Below are positions 8,403 through 14,944 of a stretch of DNA of 25,834 nucleotides, piece after piece. This DNA is from UBA3537 sp965657165 (GTDB lineage Bacteria; Bacteroidota; Bacteroidia; Flavobacteriales; Flavobacteriaceae), in assembly GCA_965657165.1 (NCBI GenBank), contig CBFHNG010000026.1, positions 1 through 25,834 of the forward strand, in the 5' to 3' direction. Position 1 is the stretch's first letter. Every line of letters starts with the position of its first letter. A model generated the notes under the pieces. It did not search any database and was not told the DNA's origin. It worked only from the letters and a program-made list of their open reading frames with translations. Both the position numbers and the translations under genes were made by a program.

Positions 8403-8570
8403 TTAAGCTTTTTTATATTTCTTGAGTTTAAATTCTAGATGTTCAATTTCAGACTTTAGCGCTCCATTTTCAATTTCTAATTCTGAAATCTTTTTGGATA
8501 AAGCTGCCACAGCTTCATCCTTACTGTACTGCCGTCTAAGTTTTATGAGAACATTATCAAAATAATCCAT
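8403..8570 (-). CDS. Small 55-residue coiled-coil protein, unknown function
   Basis: A complete small frame runs from ATG (8570-8568) to TAA (8405-8403). The product begins MDYFDNVLIKLRRQYSKDEA. Residues 23-52 follow with regular Leu/Ile spacing (ALSKKISELEIENGALKSEI, then EHLEFKLKKY), which predicts a continuous amphipathic helix or coiled coil. There is no signal peptide and no membrane segment. It fills most of a 379-bp gap that would otherwise be empty, and a promoter-like element lies about 100 nt upstream at 8668-8706. It could be a small dimerising regulator or adaptor, but nothing in the sequence says which. Confidence that it is a real gene comes from the clean heptad pattern and codon choice like its neighbours. 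Confidence 0.65.
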   Translation of the reverse strand: MDYFDNVLIKLRRQYSKDEAVAALSKKISELEIENGALKSEIEHLEFKLKKYKKA

Positions 8571-8667
8571 AACATGACATTTTAAAAAATTGTTGATATA
8601 ACAGTGTTTAAGTTAAATAAAGTTGATTCATGGTTTTGAAGTATAGATCTGGACACTAACTATATCT

Positions 8668-8706
8668 CAAATTTAAACTATTTTTAAATAAACACAAACA
8701 AAAATT
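8668..8706 (-). promoter_or_regulatory. Promoter within a duplicated 39-bp element, copy 1
   Basis: Read on the - strand, the element has TTTG (8698-8695), a 19-nt AT-rich spacer and TAAATTTG (8675-8668), a full match to the Bacteroidetes -33/-7 promoter. It points at the 55-residue gene starting at 8570, giving a leader of about 90 nt. The same 39 bp recurs at 9352-9390 with 34 identical positions and no gaps. Confidence 0.55.
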
Positions 8707-8713
8707 AATAAAC

Positions 8714-9283
8714 TTATTTACTAATAACTTTAATTTTATTTAAAATAGGTGTAACAATTGTTCCAACAACACCAAGAATGGAAAAAACACCCAAAAGTCT
8801 ATAAAAGAACTCCCCAAATTCATTTTCAGCAATGGTCAATAAAATTAACATCAACGCAACAATTGAGATAAAAATAATTGTAGTCTTTAAAATATTTTTT
8901 ATGATAGTTGATTTTGGTTTTACAAGCAGCAATAATGATATATGTGAAAATGTAATCGATAAAATGATGAACACCATCATTAACTTCCATATGTTTTCTA
9001 AATCAAATATTTTCCAAATAACACTAAAACAAATGATAAATCCCGTAATAGCATTTAGCATCCCAATAACAGAAAACAGTTTGAATTTATCTAGATTATG
9101 AATTGTGGAACAGCATAGTCCAGCTAAACTAAAGCCACCAATTGCTAATGTTGTTAGTAGTAATTGAGTTTCTGTTTTCCCAAGCTCATTGAACAGAAAT
9201 ATATAAATTCCAATTATTGCACTAATGGACAAACCAGTAATCAAGCTCCAAAGGAAATAGTTTTTATAGGTCGTAGGTTTCAT
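8714..9283 (-). CDS. Multi-pass membrane protein, unknown function
   Basis: This 189-residue protein consists almost entirely of hydrophobic segments: about six helices, near residues 12-32, 40-60, 70-92, 99-121, 129-151 and 160-182, with short polar loops. A Cys pair sits in the second helix (GLCCST, 55-60). No catalytic motif, signal peptide or recognised family signature was visible, and I do not recognise the protein. It starts with ATG and is preceded by copy 2 of the duplicated promoter element. Downstream on the same strand lies a second copy of that promoter, so this gene and the small coiled-coil gene appear to be separate transcripts with similar control. Confidence 0.7.
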   Translation of the reverse strand: MKPTTYKNYFLWSLITGLSISAIIGIYIFLFNELGKTETQLLLTTLAIGGFSLAGLCCSTIHNLDKFKLFSVIGMLNAITGFIICFSVIWKIFDLENIWKLMMVFIILSITFSHISLLLLVKPKSTIIKNILKTTIIFISIVALMLILLTIAENEFGEFFYRLLGVFSILGVVGTIVTPILNKIKVISK

Positions 9284-9351
9284 AGGTTTAAAAATTATTT
9301 TTCAAAAAAAAATGTATTTTTATTGGGTTGATTTGGGTATATCATTAAATT

Positions 9352-9390
9352 CAAATCTAAATTTTTTTTAAATAATCACAAACAAAAGTT
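9352..9390 (-). promoter_or_regulatory. Promoter within a duplicated 39-bp element, copy 2
   Basis: On the - strand the element reads TTTG (9382-9379), a 19-nt spacer and TAGATTTG (9359-9352), again a full TAnnTTTG match. It would drive the 189-residue membrane protein gene starting at 9283, with a leader near 65 nt. It matches copy 1 at 8668-8706 in 34 of 39 positions, including both core boxes and the spacer length. Confidence 0.55.
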
Positions 9391-9439
9391 TTAAAAATTA
9401 CCGATATTTGAAGCTGCCAAAAATTTTAAAAATTACAAA

Positions 9440-9616
9440 ATGAATAAAAATACAGTATTGGCTTGGGCCACATTTATTATGATCTTTGTAGGCGTTTCTC
9501 TAATTGCACTTGGTGCTTTCCGTTACGACGATGTTGCAGGTTGGGGCTTTGCCGCTGTAGGTATTGGATTCTTTGCTATTGCTTGGGTGTTTAATGCCTT
9601 AAAAGGACGTGTATAA
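9440..9616 (+). CDS. Small 58-residue membrane protein (CAL67264-like)
   Basis: A complete frame runs from ATG 9440 to TAA 9614-9616. The product has two hydrophobic segments: residues 6-25 (after MNKNT) and about 35-52. They are separated by the polar turn FRYDDVAGWG, and the protein ends in KGRV. I recall a Bacteroidetes small membrane protein family of this length and pattern, named after a Gramella locus (CAL67264); the match is from memory. The last base of its stop is the first base of the ettA start (TAATG), so translation of ettA is very likely coupled to it. Function is unknown. The tight link to a ribosome-associated ATPase is the only clue. Confidence 0.85.
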   Translation: MNKNTVLAWATFIMIFVGVSLIALGAFRYDDVAGWGFAAVGIGFFAIAWVFNALKGRV

Positions 9617-11307
9617 TGAGCGACGATAAAAAAATAATTTTTTCTATGTCGGGGGTTACCAAAACCTTCCAAAGTGCCAATACACCTGTTTTAAAAAATA
9701 TATATCTCAGTTTTTTCTATGGCGCAAAAATTGGTATTCTAGGGCTTAATGGTTCTGGAAAATCTACACTTTTAAAAATTATTGCAGGGGTCGATAAAAA
9801 TTATCAAGGTGATGTGGTGTTTTCTCAAGATTATTCTGTAGGATATCTCGAGCAAGAACCTCAATTGGATGACGAAAAAACTGTTTTAGACGTGGTTAAA
9901 GAAGGCGCTGCAGAAACTGTAGCCATTTTGGATGAATACAATAAAATCAATGATATGTTTGGTTTGGAAGACGTCTATTCCGATGCCGATCGTATGGAAA
10001 AACTCATGAATCGTCAAGCTGAATTACAAGATCAGATTGATGCCGCCAACGCTTGGGAACTCGATACCAAATTAGAAATTGCTATGGACGCGCTCCGTAC
10101 TCCAGAGGGCGAAAAAAAAATTGGAGTTCTTTCTGGTGGTGAACGCCGAAGAGTAGCACTATGTCGTTTGCTTTTGCAAGAGCCTGATGTTTTACTTTTG
10201 GATGAGCCTACCAACCATTTGGATGCAGAATCGGTTCACTGGTTAGAGCAGCATTTGGCACAGTATAAAGGCACTGTTATTGCAGTGACTCATGACCGTT
10301 ATTTTTTGGATAATGTAGCAGGATGGATTCTAGAACTCGATAGAGGAGAGGGCATTCCTTGGAAAGGAAATTATTCGTCTTGGTTGGATCAAAAGTCAAA
10401 ACGCTTAGCTCAAGAGAGCAAATCGGCGTCCAAACGCCAAAAAACATTGGAACGTGAGTTGGAATGGGTACGTCAAGGTGCAAAAGGGCGCCAAACCAAG
10501 CAAAAAGCACGTTTAAAGAATTATGATAAACTTTTAAATCAAGATCAAAAGCAGCTTGATGAAAAACTAGAAATTTATATTCCAAATGGTCCGCGTTTAG
10601 GCACAAATGTTATTGAAGCTGAAGGTGTTAGTAAAGCTTATGGTGAAAAACTGCTTTACGATCATTTGAATTTTAATTTACCACAAGCAGGCATTGTTGG
10701 TGTCATTGGTCCTAATGGAGCAGGAAAGACCACGATTTTTAGGATGATTATGGGAGAGGAAACCCCCGACAAAGGATCATTTAAGGTTGGTGAAACAGCA
10801 AAAATAGCCTATGTTGATCAAAGCCATTCCAATATTGATTCAGAAAAAACCATTTGGCAAAATTTTAGCGATGAACAGGAGCTTATAATGATGGGTGGGC
10901 GACAAGTGAATTCACGTGCTTATTTGAGTCGTTTTAACTTCTCAGGAAGTGAGCAAAACAAAAAAGTTAAACTGCTTTCTGGAGGAGAGCGAAACCGACT
11001 TCATTTGGCAATGACACTGAAAGAAGAAGGTAACGTATTGCTTTTGGATGAGCCTACAAATGATTTGGATGTAAATACATTACGGGCTTTAGAAGAAGGC
11101 TTAGAAAACTTTGCTGGATGTGCGGTTGTCATCAGTCACGACCGTTGGTTTTTAGATCGAATTTGTACCCATATTTTAGCCTTTGAAGGTAATTCTGAAG
11201 TCTATTTTTATGAAGGAAGTTTTAGTGAGTATGAAGCCAACAAACGTCAGCGATTGGGTGGCGATGTTATGCCAAAACGCATTAAATATAAAAAATTGAT
11301 TCGTTAG
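9616..11307 (+). CDS. ettA: Energy-dependent translational throttle protein EttA (ABC-F)
   Basis: EttA is a cytoplasmic ABC-F ATPase that binds the ribosomal E site and gates the first elongation step according to the ATP/ADP ratio. The 563 residues compare with 555 in E. coli. Both cassettes are intact: Walker A GLNGSGKST (43-51) and GPNGAGKTT (365-373), signature LSGGE around Ser173 and Ser455, and Walker B LLLDEPTN with Asp196/Glu197 and Asp478/Glu479. The EttA-type arm in the first cassette (about 94-135) and the charged interdomain linker that contacts P-site tRNA (about 255-325, rich in Lys, Arg and Gln) are both present. There is no membrane domain. The start overlaps the stop of the small membrane protein gene by one base. 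Confidence 0.95.
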   Translation: MSDDKKIIFSMSGVTKTFQSANTPVLKNIYLSFFYGAKIGILGLNGSGKSTLLKIIAGVDKNYQGDVVFSQDYSVGYLEQEPQLDDEKTVLDVVKEGAAETVAILDEYNKINDMFGLEDVYSDADRMEKLMNRQAELQDQIDAANAWELDTKLEIAMDALRTPEGEKKIGVLSGGERRRVALCRLLLQEPDVLLLDEPTNHLDAESVHWLEQHLAQYKGTVIAVTHDRYFLDNVAGWILELDRGEGIPWKGNYSSWLDQKSKRLAQESKSASKRQKTLERELEWVRQGAKGRQTKQKARLKNYDKLLNQDQKQLDEKLEIYIPNGPRLGTNVIEAEGVSKAYGEKLLYDHLNFNLPQAGIVGVIGPNGAGKTTIFRMIMGEETPDKGSFKVGETAKIAYVDQSHSNIDSEKTIWQNFSDEQELIMMGGRQVNSRAYLSRFNFSGSEQNKKVKLLSGGERNRLHLAMTLKEEGNVLLLDEPTNDLDVNTLRALEEGLENFAGCAVVISHDRWFLDRICTHILAFEGNSEVYFYEGSFSEYEANKRQRLGGDVMPKRIKYKKLIR

Positions 11308-11325
11308 AAGATTTATTTAATCTTC
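11307..11325. other. Perfect inverted repeat between convergent genes
   Basis: GAAGATT at 11307-11313 and AATCTTC at 11319-11325 form a 7-bp stem with a 5-nt loop. It covers the last base of ettA and the stop codon of the DUF6048 gene. Neither side is followed directly by a clean T run, so it is at best a weak bidirectional terminator. Confidence 0.3.
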
Positions 11326-12099
11326 AAGGGGGATTTCTGTATCCTCTGTATCAGCTTTTTTTATGCGATCTTTTTTATAAATTGGTAGCAAATATGAGAT
11401 GCTGTAACTGAACCCTGTGCCAACTTTACTACTGTCATATGTTCGGCCAAAACCAGGAATATATAAATTCTCGAAATTATCTGGTGATTTTTCTGAGATC
11501 CTAGCTTTTAACTGCACATTGAGTCCTAAAAATAAATTATTAAAAAGCTCAGCTTTTAAACCAAAAATAAGCTCCACCCATGCTGCTGTGAGTCCCGAAA
11601 ATTCAACACTTTCATTGTTTTGAATTTGCGTCCAAGTTTGACTGTTTGTATCATAAATTGTGTAGCGATCTCGTGTTTGACTAAAACTTGACAATCCAAA
11701 ACGTAGACCGCTAATGATTAAATTTTCCATTCCTAACCAATTGTTGTACAAGTTATAATCGATTCCTGCTTTAAAATAATTTCCTTTTGCACTGCTATCT
11801 AAATAATCTGATTTAGTGGCTTTTTCTTCAAATCCTAGTTCACCAGCAACATATAAGCGTCTCCCCAAACGATAATCGGCGTTGACTTCAAACCCTGAGT
11901 AGTCTGTTTCAAAAGCTGTACGCCCCAATTTACTGAGGTCTACACCAAAACGCAACCCGTATTTGTCTTTAAAAACAATACTATCTGTAGAATTTTCATT
12001 GCTGGTATCGATAGTTTCATTTTGTGCAAACGAAACGCTACTAATCCATAAAAAACAAAAACAATTAATGAAATATTTTAACATGGGTTTCATTTTCAT
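11317..12099 (-). CDS. DUF6048 family protein, probable outer-membrane barrel
   Basis: This is an exported protein of up to 260 residues. A signal peptide is visible (MLKYFINCFCFLWISSVSFA, then Q). The rest consists of alternating aromatic and polar strands typical of a small outer-membrane beta-barrel: LRFGVDLSKLG, a glycine-rich YRLGRRLYVAGELGFEEKA, repeated FKAGIDYNLY and LISGLRFGLS strands, and a final strand FSYSISYLLPIY. I associate this pattern with DUF6048, which in flavobacteria follows a DUF6452 gene. Three starts are possible, 12099, 12093 and 12084; the last gives the cleanest signal peptide and the smallest overlap with the upstream gene (35 bp from the first ATG, 20 bp from the last). 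Function unknown. Confidence 0.8.
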   Translation of the reverse strand: MKMKPMLKYFINCFCFLWISSVSFAQNETIDTSNENSTDSIVFKDKYGLRFGVDLSKLGRTAFETDYSGFEVNADYRLGRRLYVAGELGFEEKATKSDYLDSSAKGNYFKAGIDYNLYNNWLGMENLIISGLRFGLSSFSQTRDRYTIYDTNSQTWTQIQNNESVEFSGLTAAWVELIFGLKAELFNNLFLGLNVQLKARISEKSPDNFENLYIPGFGRTYDSSKVGTGFSYSISYLLPIYKKDRIKKADTEDTEIPLED

Positions 12100-12568
12100 T
12101 TGTTACGTCACTTACAATTATATCGGCATTTACCATCCAAGGATCATTATCCGTTTCGATGCTAAACCCTTGAATATTATATACATTTTTGTAGCCACAT
12201 GCACGAGAAACATATACCGGTGAGGTGGTATAGGCAACAGTTATTACGTCTGGATTGCCTTGTACGGCATCATTAACAACACTGTAATTTTCATATAATT
12301 TGAATTGTACTTGATTTGCTGTACCATTGAGGGGTAATTCTATTTTTTTGCGAGAATTTACGACTTCACCAGAAATTTCAACTTCGTCGCCTTGTGCATC
12401 TAAACCAACAGCAAAAAGACCTCCAACGGTTTTTGTGTTATCTAAATTACCAATATCAAAAAACTCTATAACAAGGCGAGAGGTGGTTTGTGTATTTTCG
12501 CTGCACACATCGTCTGGTTCACAAGCGATGAGCAACAAAAAAATCCATAAAAAAGATATTCTATTCAT
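12065..12568 (-). CDS. DUF6452 family lipoprotein
   Basis: This 167-residue protein has a lipoprotein signal: MNRISFLWIFLLLIACEPDD, with the lipobox cysteine at position 16. The acidic residues right after the cysteine are compatible with outer-membrane sorting, but in Bacteroidetes this also resembles surface-export signals. The mature part looks like an all-beta domain with charged and aromatic strands (LVIEFFD, VQFKLYENYSV) and two further cysteines (Cys22 and one in SRACGYKN). I assign it to DUF6452 by pattern and by its place between rlmD and DUF6048. It starts 7 nt after the rlmD stop, and its end overlaps the next gene, so the three should be one transcript. Function unknown. Confidence 0.78.
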   Translation of the reverse strand: MNRISFLWIFLLLIACEPDDVCSENTQTTSRLVIEFFDIGNLDNTKTVGGLFAVGLDAQGDEVEISGEVVNSRKKIELPLNGTANQVQFKLYENYSVVNDAVQGNPDVITVAYTTSPVYVSRACGYKNVYNIQGFSIETDNDPWMVNADIIVSDVTNENETHVKIFH

Positions 12569-12575
12569 AAAAAGT

Positions 12576-13994
12576 TTAAATTCTTTTTTTCAAAAGTACA
12601 ACATTTTCTACATGATGCGTCTGTGGAAACATGTCAACAGCTTGTGTTTTTATTATCTTATAGTTCGAATCCATCAAAGCCAAATCTCTGGCCTGAGTTG
12701 CGCTGTTGCAACTCACATAAACAATTTTTTCGGGTAAAATATTTAATAGTTGTTGAACCACATCTTTATGCATTCCATCTCTTGGTGGGTCGGTAATGAT
12801 GACATTTGGGTGTCCATGTGTGTTTATAAATTCTGAATTGAATACAGTTTTCATATCTCCAACAAAGAACTCTACATTATCGATTTTGTTGTGTTCTGCG
12901 TTTTCTTTTGCGGCTTTTATGGCATCTGGAACGGCTTCTACACCAACAACTTTTTTGGCCTTTTTGGCCACAAATTGTGCGATTGTTCCTGTACCTGTAT
13001 ATAAATCATAGACCAGTTCGTTCCCAGTTAATCCTGCAAAATCTCGAGTAATTTTGTACAAGTTGTAGGCTTGTTCTGAATTGGTTTGATAGAAAGATTT
13101 TGCATTAATTTTAAATTGCAGACCTTCCATTTCTTCTAAAATATAATTTCGACCATGGTAGCAAACTACTTCTTGGTCATAAATGGTATCATTTCCCTTT
13201 GAATTGATGACATATTGCAATGAAGTGATTTCTGGAAATGAATTTTTGAGAAAATCCATAATGGTTTCTACTTGCAATTTTGTTGCCGAAAAAAACTGTA
13301 CGACAACCATAATTTCTCCAGTACTTGTTGTACGAATCATAAGGGTTCGTAACACACCTTTTTGTTGTATTGGATCAAAAAATGGAATTTGTTGTTCGGT
13401 AGCAAAAGCTTTTAGGTTATTTCGAATAGCGTTTGATGGATCCATTTGTAAATAACACTTATCAAGGTCTAAAATTTTGTCCCACATCCCCGGGATATGA
13501 AATCCAAGCGCATTTCTATTATCAATTGTTTTGTCAGCATTAATTTCTTCCAAAGAAAGCCATCGGTTATTACTGAACGAAAATTCCATCTTATTTCTAT
13601 AAAAATAAGGAGAATTACAACCTAAAATTGGTGTGATTTCTGGAAGTTCAACTTTTCCGATACGCAAAAGGTTATTGGTCACTTCTTTTTGTTTAAAAAA
13701 TAACTGCTGGTCATATTTCATATGCTGCCATTTGCAACCACCACAAGTTCCAAAATGGGTACATTTAGGTGTTTCTCTGCGCTCGGAAAGTTTATGAAAT
13801 TGTGTTGCTTTTCCTTCGTAATAGCCTTTACGTTTTTTATAGGTTTGTACATCAACCACATCGCCTGGAACAGCATTATTTAGAAAAATAACTTTACCGT
13901 CTGGTGCTTTGGCAATACTTTTCCCTTTTGCTCCAGCATCGATGACTTCAACTTCAAAAAATTCTTTTCTTGCTTTTTTTCTTCGCATAGCCAC
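12576..13994 (-). CDS. rlmD: 23S rRNA (uracil-C5)-methyltransferase, RlmD/RumA type
   Basis: This SAM-dependent enzyme makes 5-methyluridine in 23S rRNA (U1939 in E. coli). The 472 residues contain an N-terminal TRAM RNA-binding domain (about 11-70) and the four iron-sulfur cysteines Cys78, Cys84, Cys87 and Cys180, matching C74, C80, C83 and C162 of E. coli RlmD. The methyltransferase domain follows, with SAM motif I DLYTGTGTIAQF (330-341), TDPPRDGMHK (401-410) and catalytic Cys429 in YVSCNSATQARDL. Bacteroidetes often carry more than one RumA-like protein, so the exact target (U1939 or U747) is not proven. Start is ATG 13994, with a second ATG two codons later. It heads the unit with DUF6452 and DUF6048. 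Confidence 0.92.
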   Translation of the reverse strand: MAMRRKKARKEFFEVEVIDAGAKGKSIAKAPDGKVIFLNNAVPGDVVDVQTYKKRKGYYEGKATQFHKLSERRETPKCTHFGTCGGCKWQHMKYDQQLFFKQKEVTNNLLRIGKVELPEITPILGCNSPYFYRNKMEFSFSNNRWLSLEEINADKTIDNRNALGFHIPGMWDKILDLDKCYLQMDPSNAIRNNLKAFATEQQIPFFDPIQQKGVLRTLMIRTTSTGEIMVVVQFFSATKLQVETIMDFLKNSFPEITSLQYVINSKGNDTIYDQEVVCYHGRNYILEEMEGLQFKINAKSFYQTNSEQAYNLYKITRDFAGLTGNELVYDLYTGTGTIAQFVAKKAKKVVGVEAVPDAIKAAKENAEHNKIDNVEFFVGDMKTVFNSEFINTHGHPNVIITDPPRDGMHKDVVQQLLNILPEKIVYVSCNSATQARDLALMDSNYKIIKTQAVDMFPQTHHVENVVLLKKRI

Positions 13995-14012
13995 AAAAAT
14001 ACTTTAAAAAAA

Positions 14013-14037
14013 AATGCTGTCCCTATGGAACAGCATT
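14013..14037 (-). terminator. Intrinsic terminator after the MscS-like gene
   Basis: AATGCTGT (14013-14020) and ACAGCATT (14030-14037) form a perfect 8-bp stem, which can extend with CC/GG across the loop. On the - strand it is followed by a run of eight or more T (opposite the A run ending at 14012). It lies 24 nt beyond the end of the gene at 14061-14750. On the + strand a short gap and then a T run (14047 onwards) follow, so it may also act in the other direction. Confidence 0.8.
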
Positions 14038-14060
14038 AAAAAATGATTTTTTTTTAGTTA

Positions 14061-14750
14061 TTATTTTTGTTTGAATACGCGCTCAATCAATTCTTTAGCA
14101 GTGTCTTTTCCACCAAGACCAATCGCAATGGCCAAGCCTAGACCAATAGCAGCAAAGAGATATTGAGTTAGTTTTGAAATCAAATCATTTCCAATATTTA
14201 ATTGCGATAAAATCATTGAAAATACAATCAATAAGATTCCAAATTTTGCAATAGAGCCAATCACAGAGGCTTGTTTGATGTTCATGTTATTCAATCGTCC
14301 ATTGATAAAATCGCGTACAAAATTGGCGAGGTACAAACCAAAGACAAAAAGAATGACAGAGATAAAAATATCGGGGATAAACCCAACAACTTTATCAAAA
14401 AGTTCTTTTGCAACGGATAATCCTAAAATGTCAAAAACAGTAAGTAAAACTACGAGGAGTAGTACATAGTAAATAATATTTCCAATTATGGTTGAAAATT
14501 TGTGCTTAATCCCGATTTGGCCTAACATTTGATCGAGTTCTACCTTATCTGCTATGGTGTCAATTTTGATAAGTTTTGCAAATTTGATAATTAACTTTCT
14601 TAGCAGACGAGCAATAAATCGGCCTACAAACCAAAATAAGAGGGCTCCAAGTAATTTTGGTATAAACTGCCCAATTTCATTCATAAAATAGCTAAAGCTC
14701 TCCCAAACCTTAGCACCTAGTTCTTTTGTTGATTCTACAACTTGTTCCAT
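14061..14750 (-). CDS. MscS-related membrane protein with conserved TM-helix repeats
   Basis: This 229-residue membrane protein has an amphipathic start and about five hydrophobic segments (near 28-50, 86-108, 122-148, 162-184 and 190-212). The helices contain pairs such as IPKLLGALLFWFVGRFIARL and FIPDIFISVILFVFGLYLAN, which repeat the same pattern; this is the conserved TM-helix repeat found next to MscS channels. The last helix is rich in Gly and Ala (AIGLGLAIAIGLGGKDTAKE), like the pore helix TM3 of MscS. The beta domain and C-terminal vestibule of true MscS are absent, since the protein ends about 15 residues after that helix. It is probably an osmotic-stress channel or channel subunit. 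Gating cannot be judged. A strong terminator follows. Confidence 0.85.
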   Translation of the reverse strand: MEQVVESTKELGAKVWESFSYFMNEIGQFIPKLLGALLFWFVGRFIARLLRKLIIKFAKLIKIDTIADKVELDQMLGQIGIKHKFSTIIGNIIYYVLLLVVLLTVFDILGLSVAKELFDKVVGFIPDIFISVILFVFGLYLANFVRDFINGRLNNMNIKQASVIGSIAKFGILLIVFSMILSQLNIGNDLISKLTQYLFAAIGLGLAIAIGLGGKDTAKELIERVFKQK

Positions 14751-14845
14751 AGTAAAATGTGTTTAATTAGTTTTCTGTATTTGATTAGACACAAAAAAAT
14801 TGAAATGGTCACATTATTCTTTGATATTATCTAATATTTTGGATT

Positions 14846-14880
14846 TTGTTTTAAAAAATTAAAAAAAACTTACTAATTTG
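14846..14880 (+). promoter_or_regulatory. Possible promoter for rocD
   Basis: TACTAATTTG at 14871-14880, followed by CAC, resembles the -7 element TAnnTTTG but has an extra or missing base between TA and TTTG. A TTG lies at 14846-14848. Transcription would begin near 14887, about 58 nt before the preferred rocD start. The match is imperfect. The rest of 14751-14944 holds nothing else I can name. Confidence 0.3.
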
Positions 14881-14944
14881 CACGACATGGATGATTTCTC
14901 TCCAAAAGAAGGAATTGTACTTTTCTTACTTAAATTTTTTAAAA

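Noticed and set aside
10277..10606. 109-residue - strand frame inside ettA
   Set aside because: It lies opposite the conserved ABC-F linker and has no recognisable features; a shadow frame.
12591..12598. TACTTTTG on the - strand just before the DUF6452 start, as a promoter
   Set aside because: It is formed by conserved-end codons of rlmD (Val-Leu-Leu-Lys), with no matching -33 element; the genes are 7 nt apart and likely cotranscribed.
12327..13455. Several + strand frames opposite DUF6452 and rlmD
   Set aside because: All are antisense to well supported genes and have biased, low-complexity products.
14891..14944. ATG 14891 as the start of rocD
   Set aside because: The 18 added residues do not resemble RocD N-termini, which begin close to the ATG at 14945.
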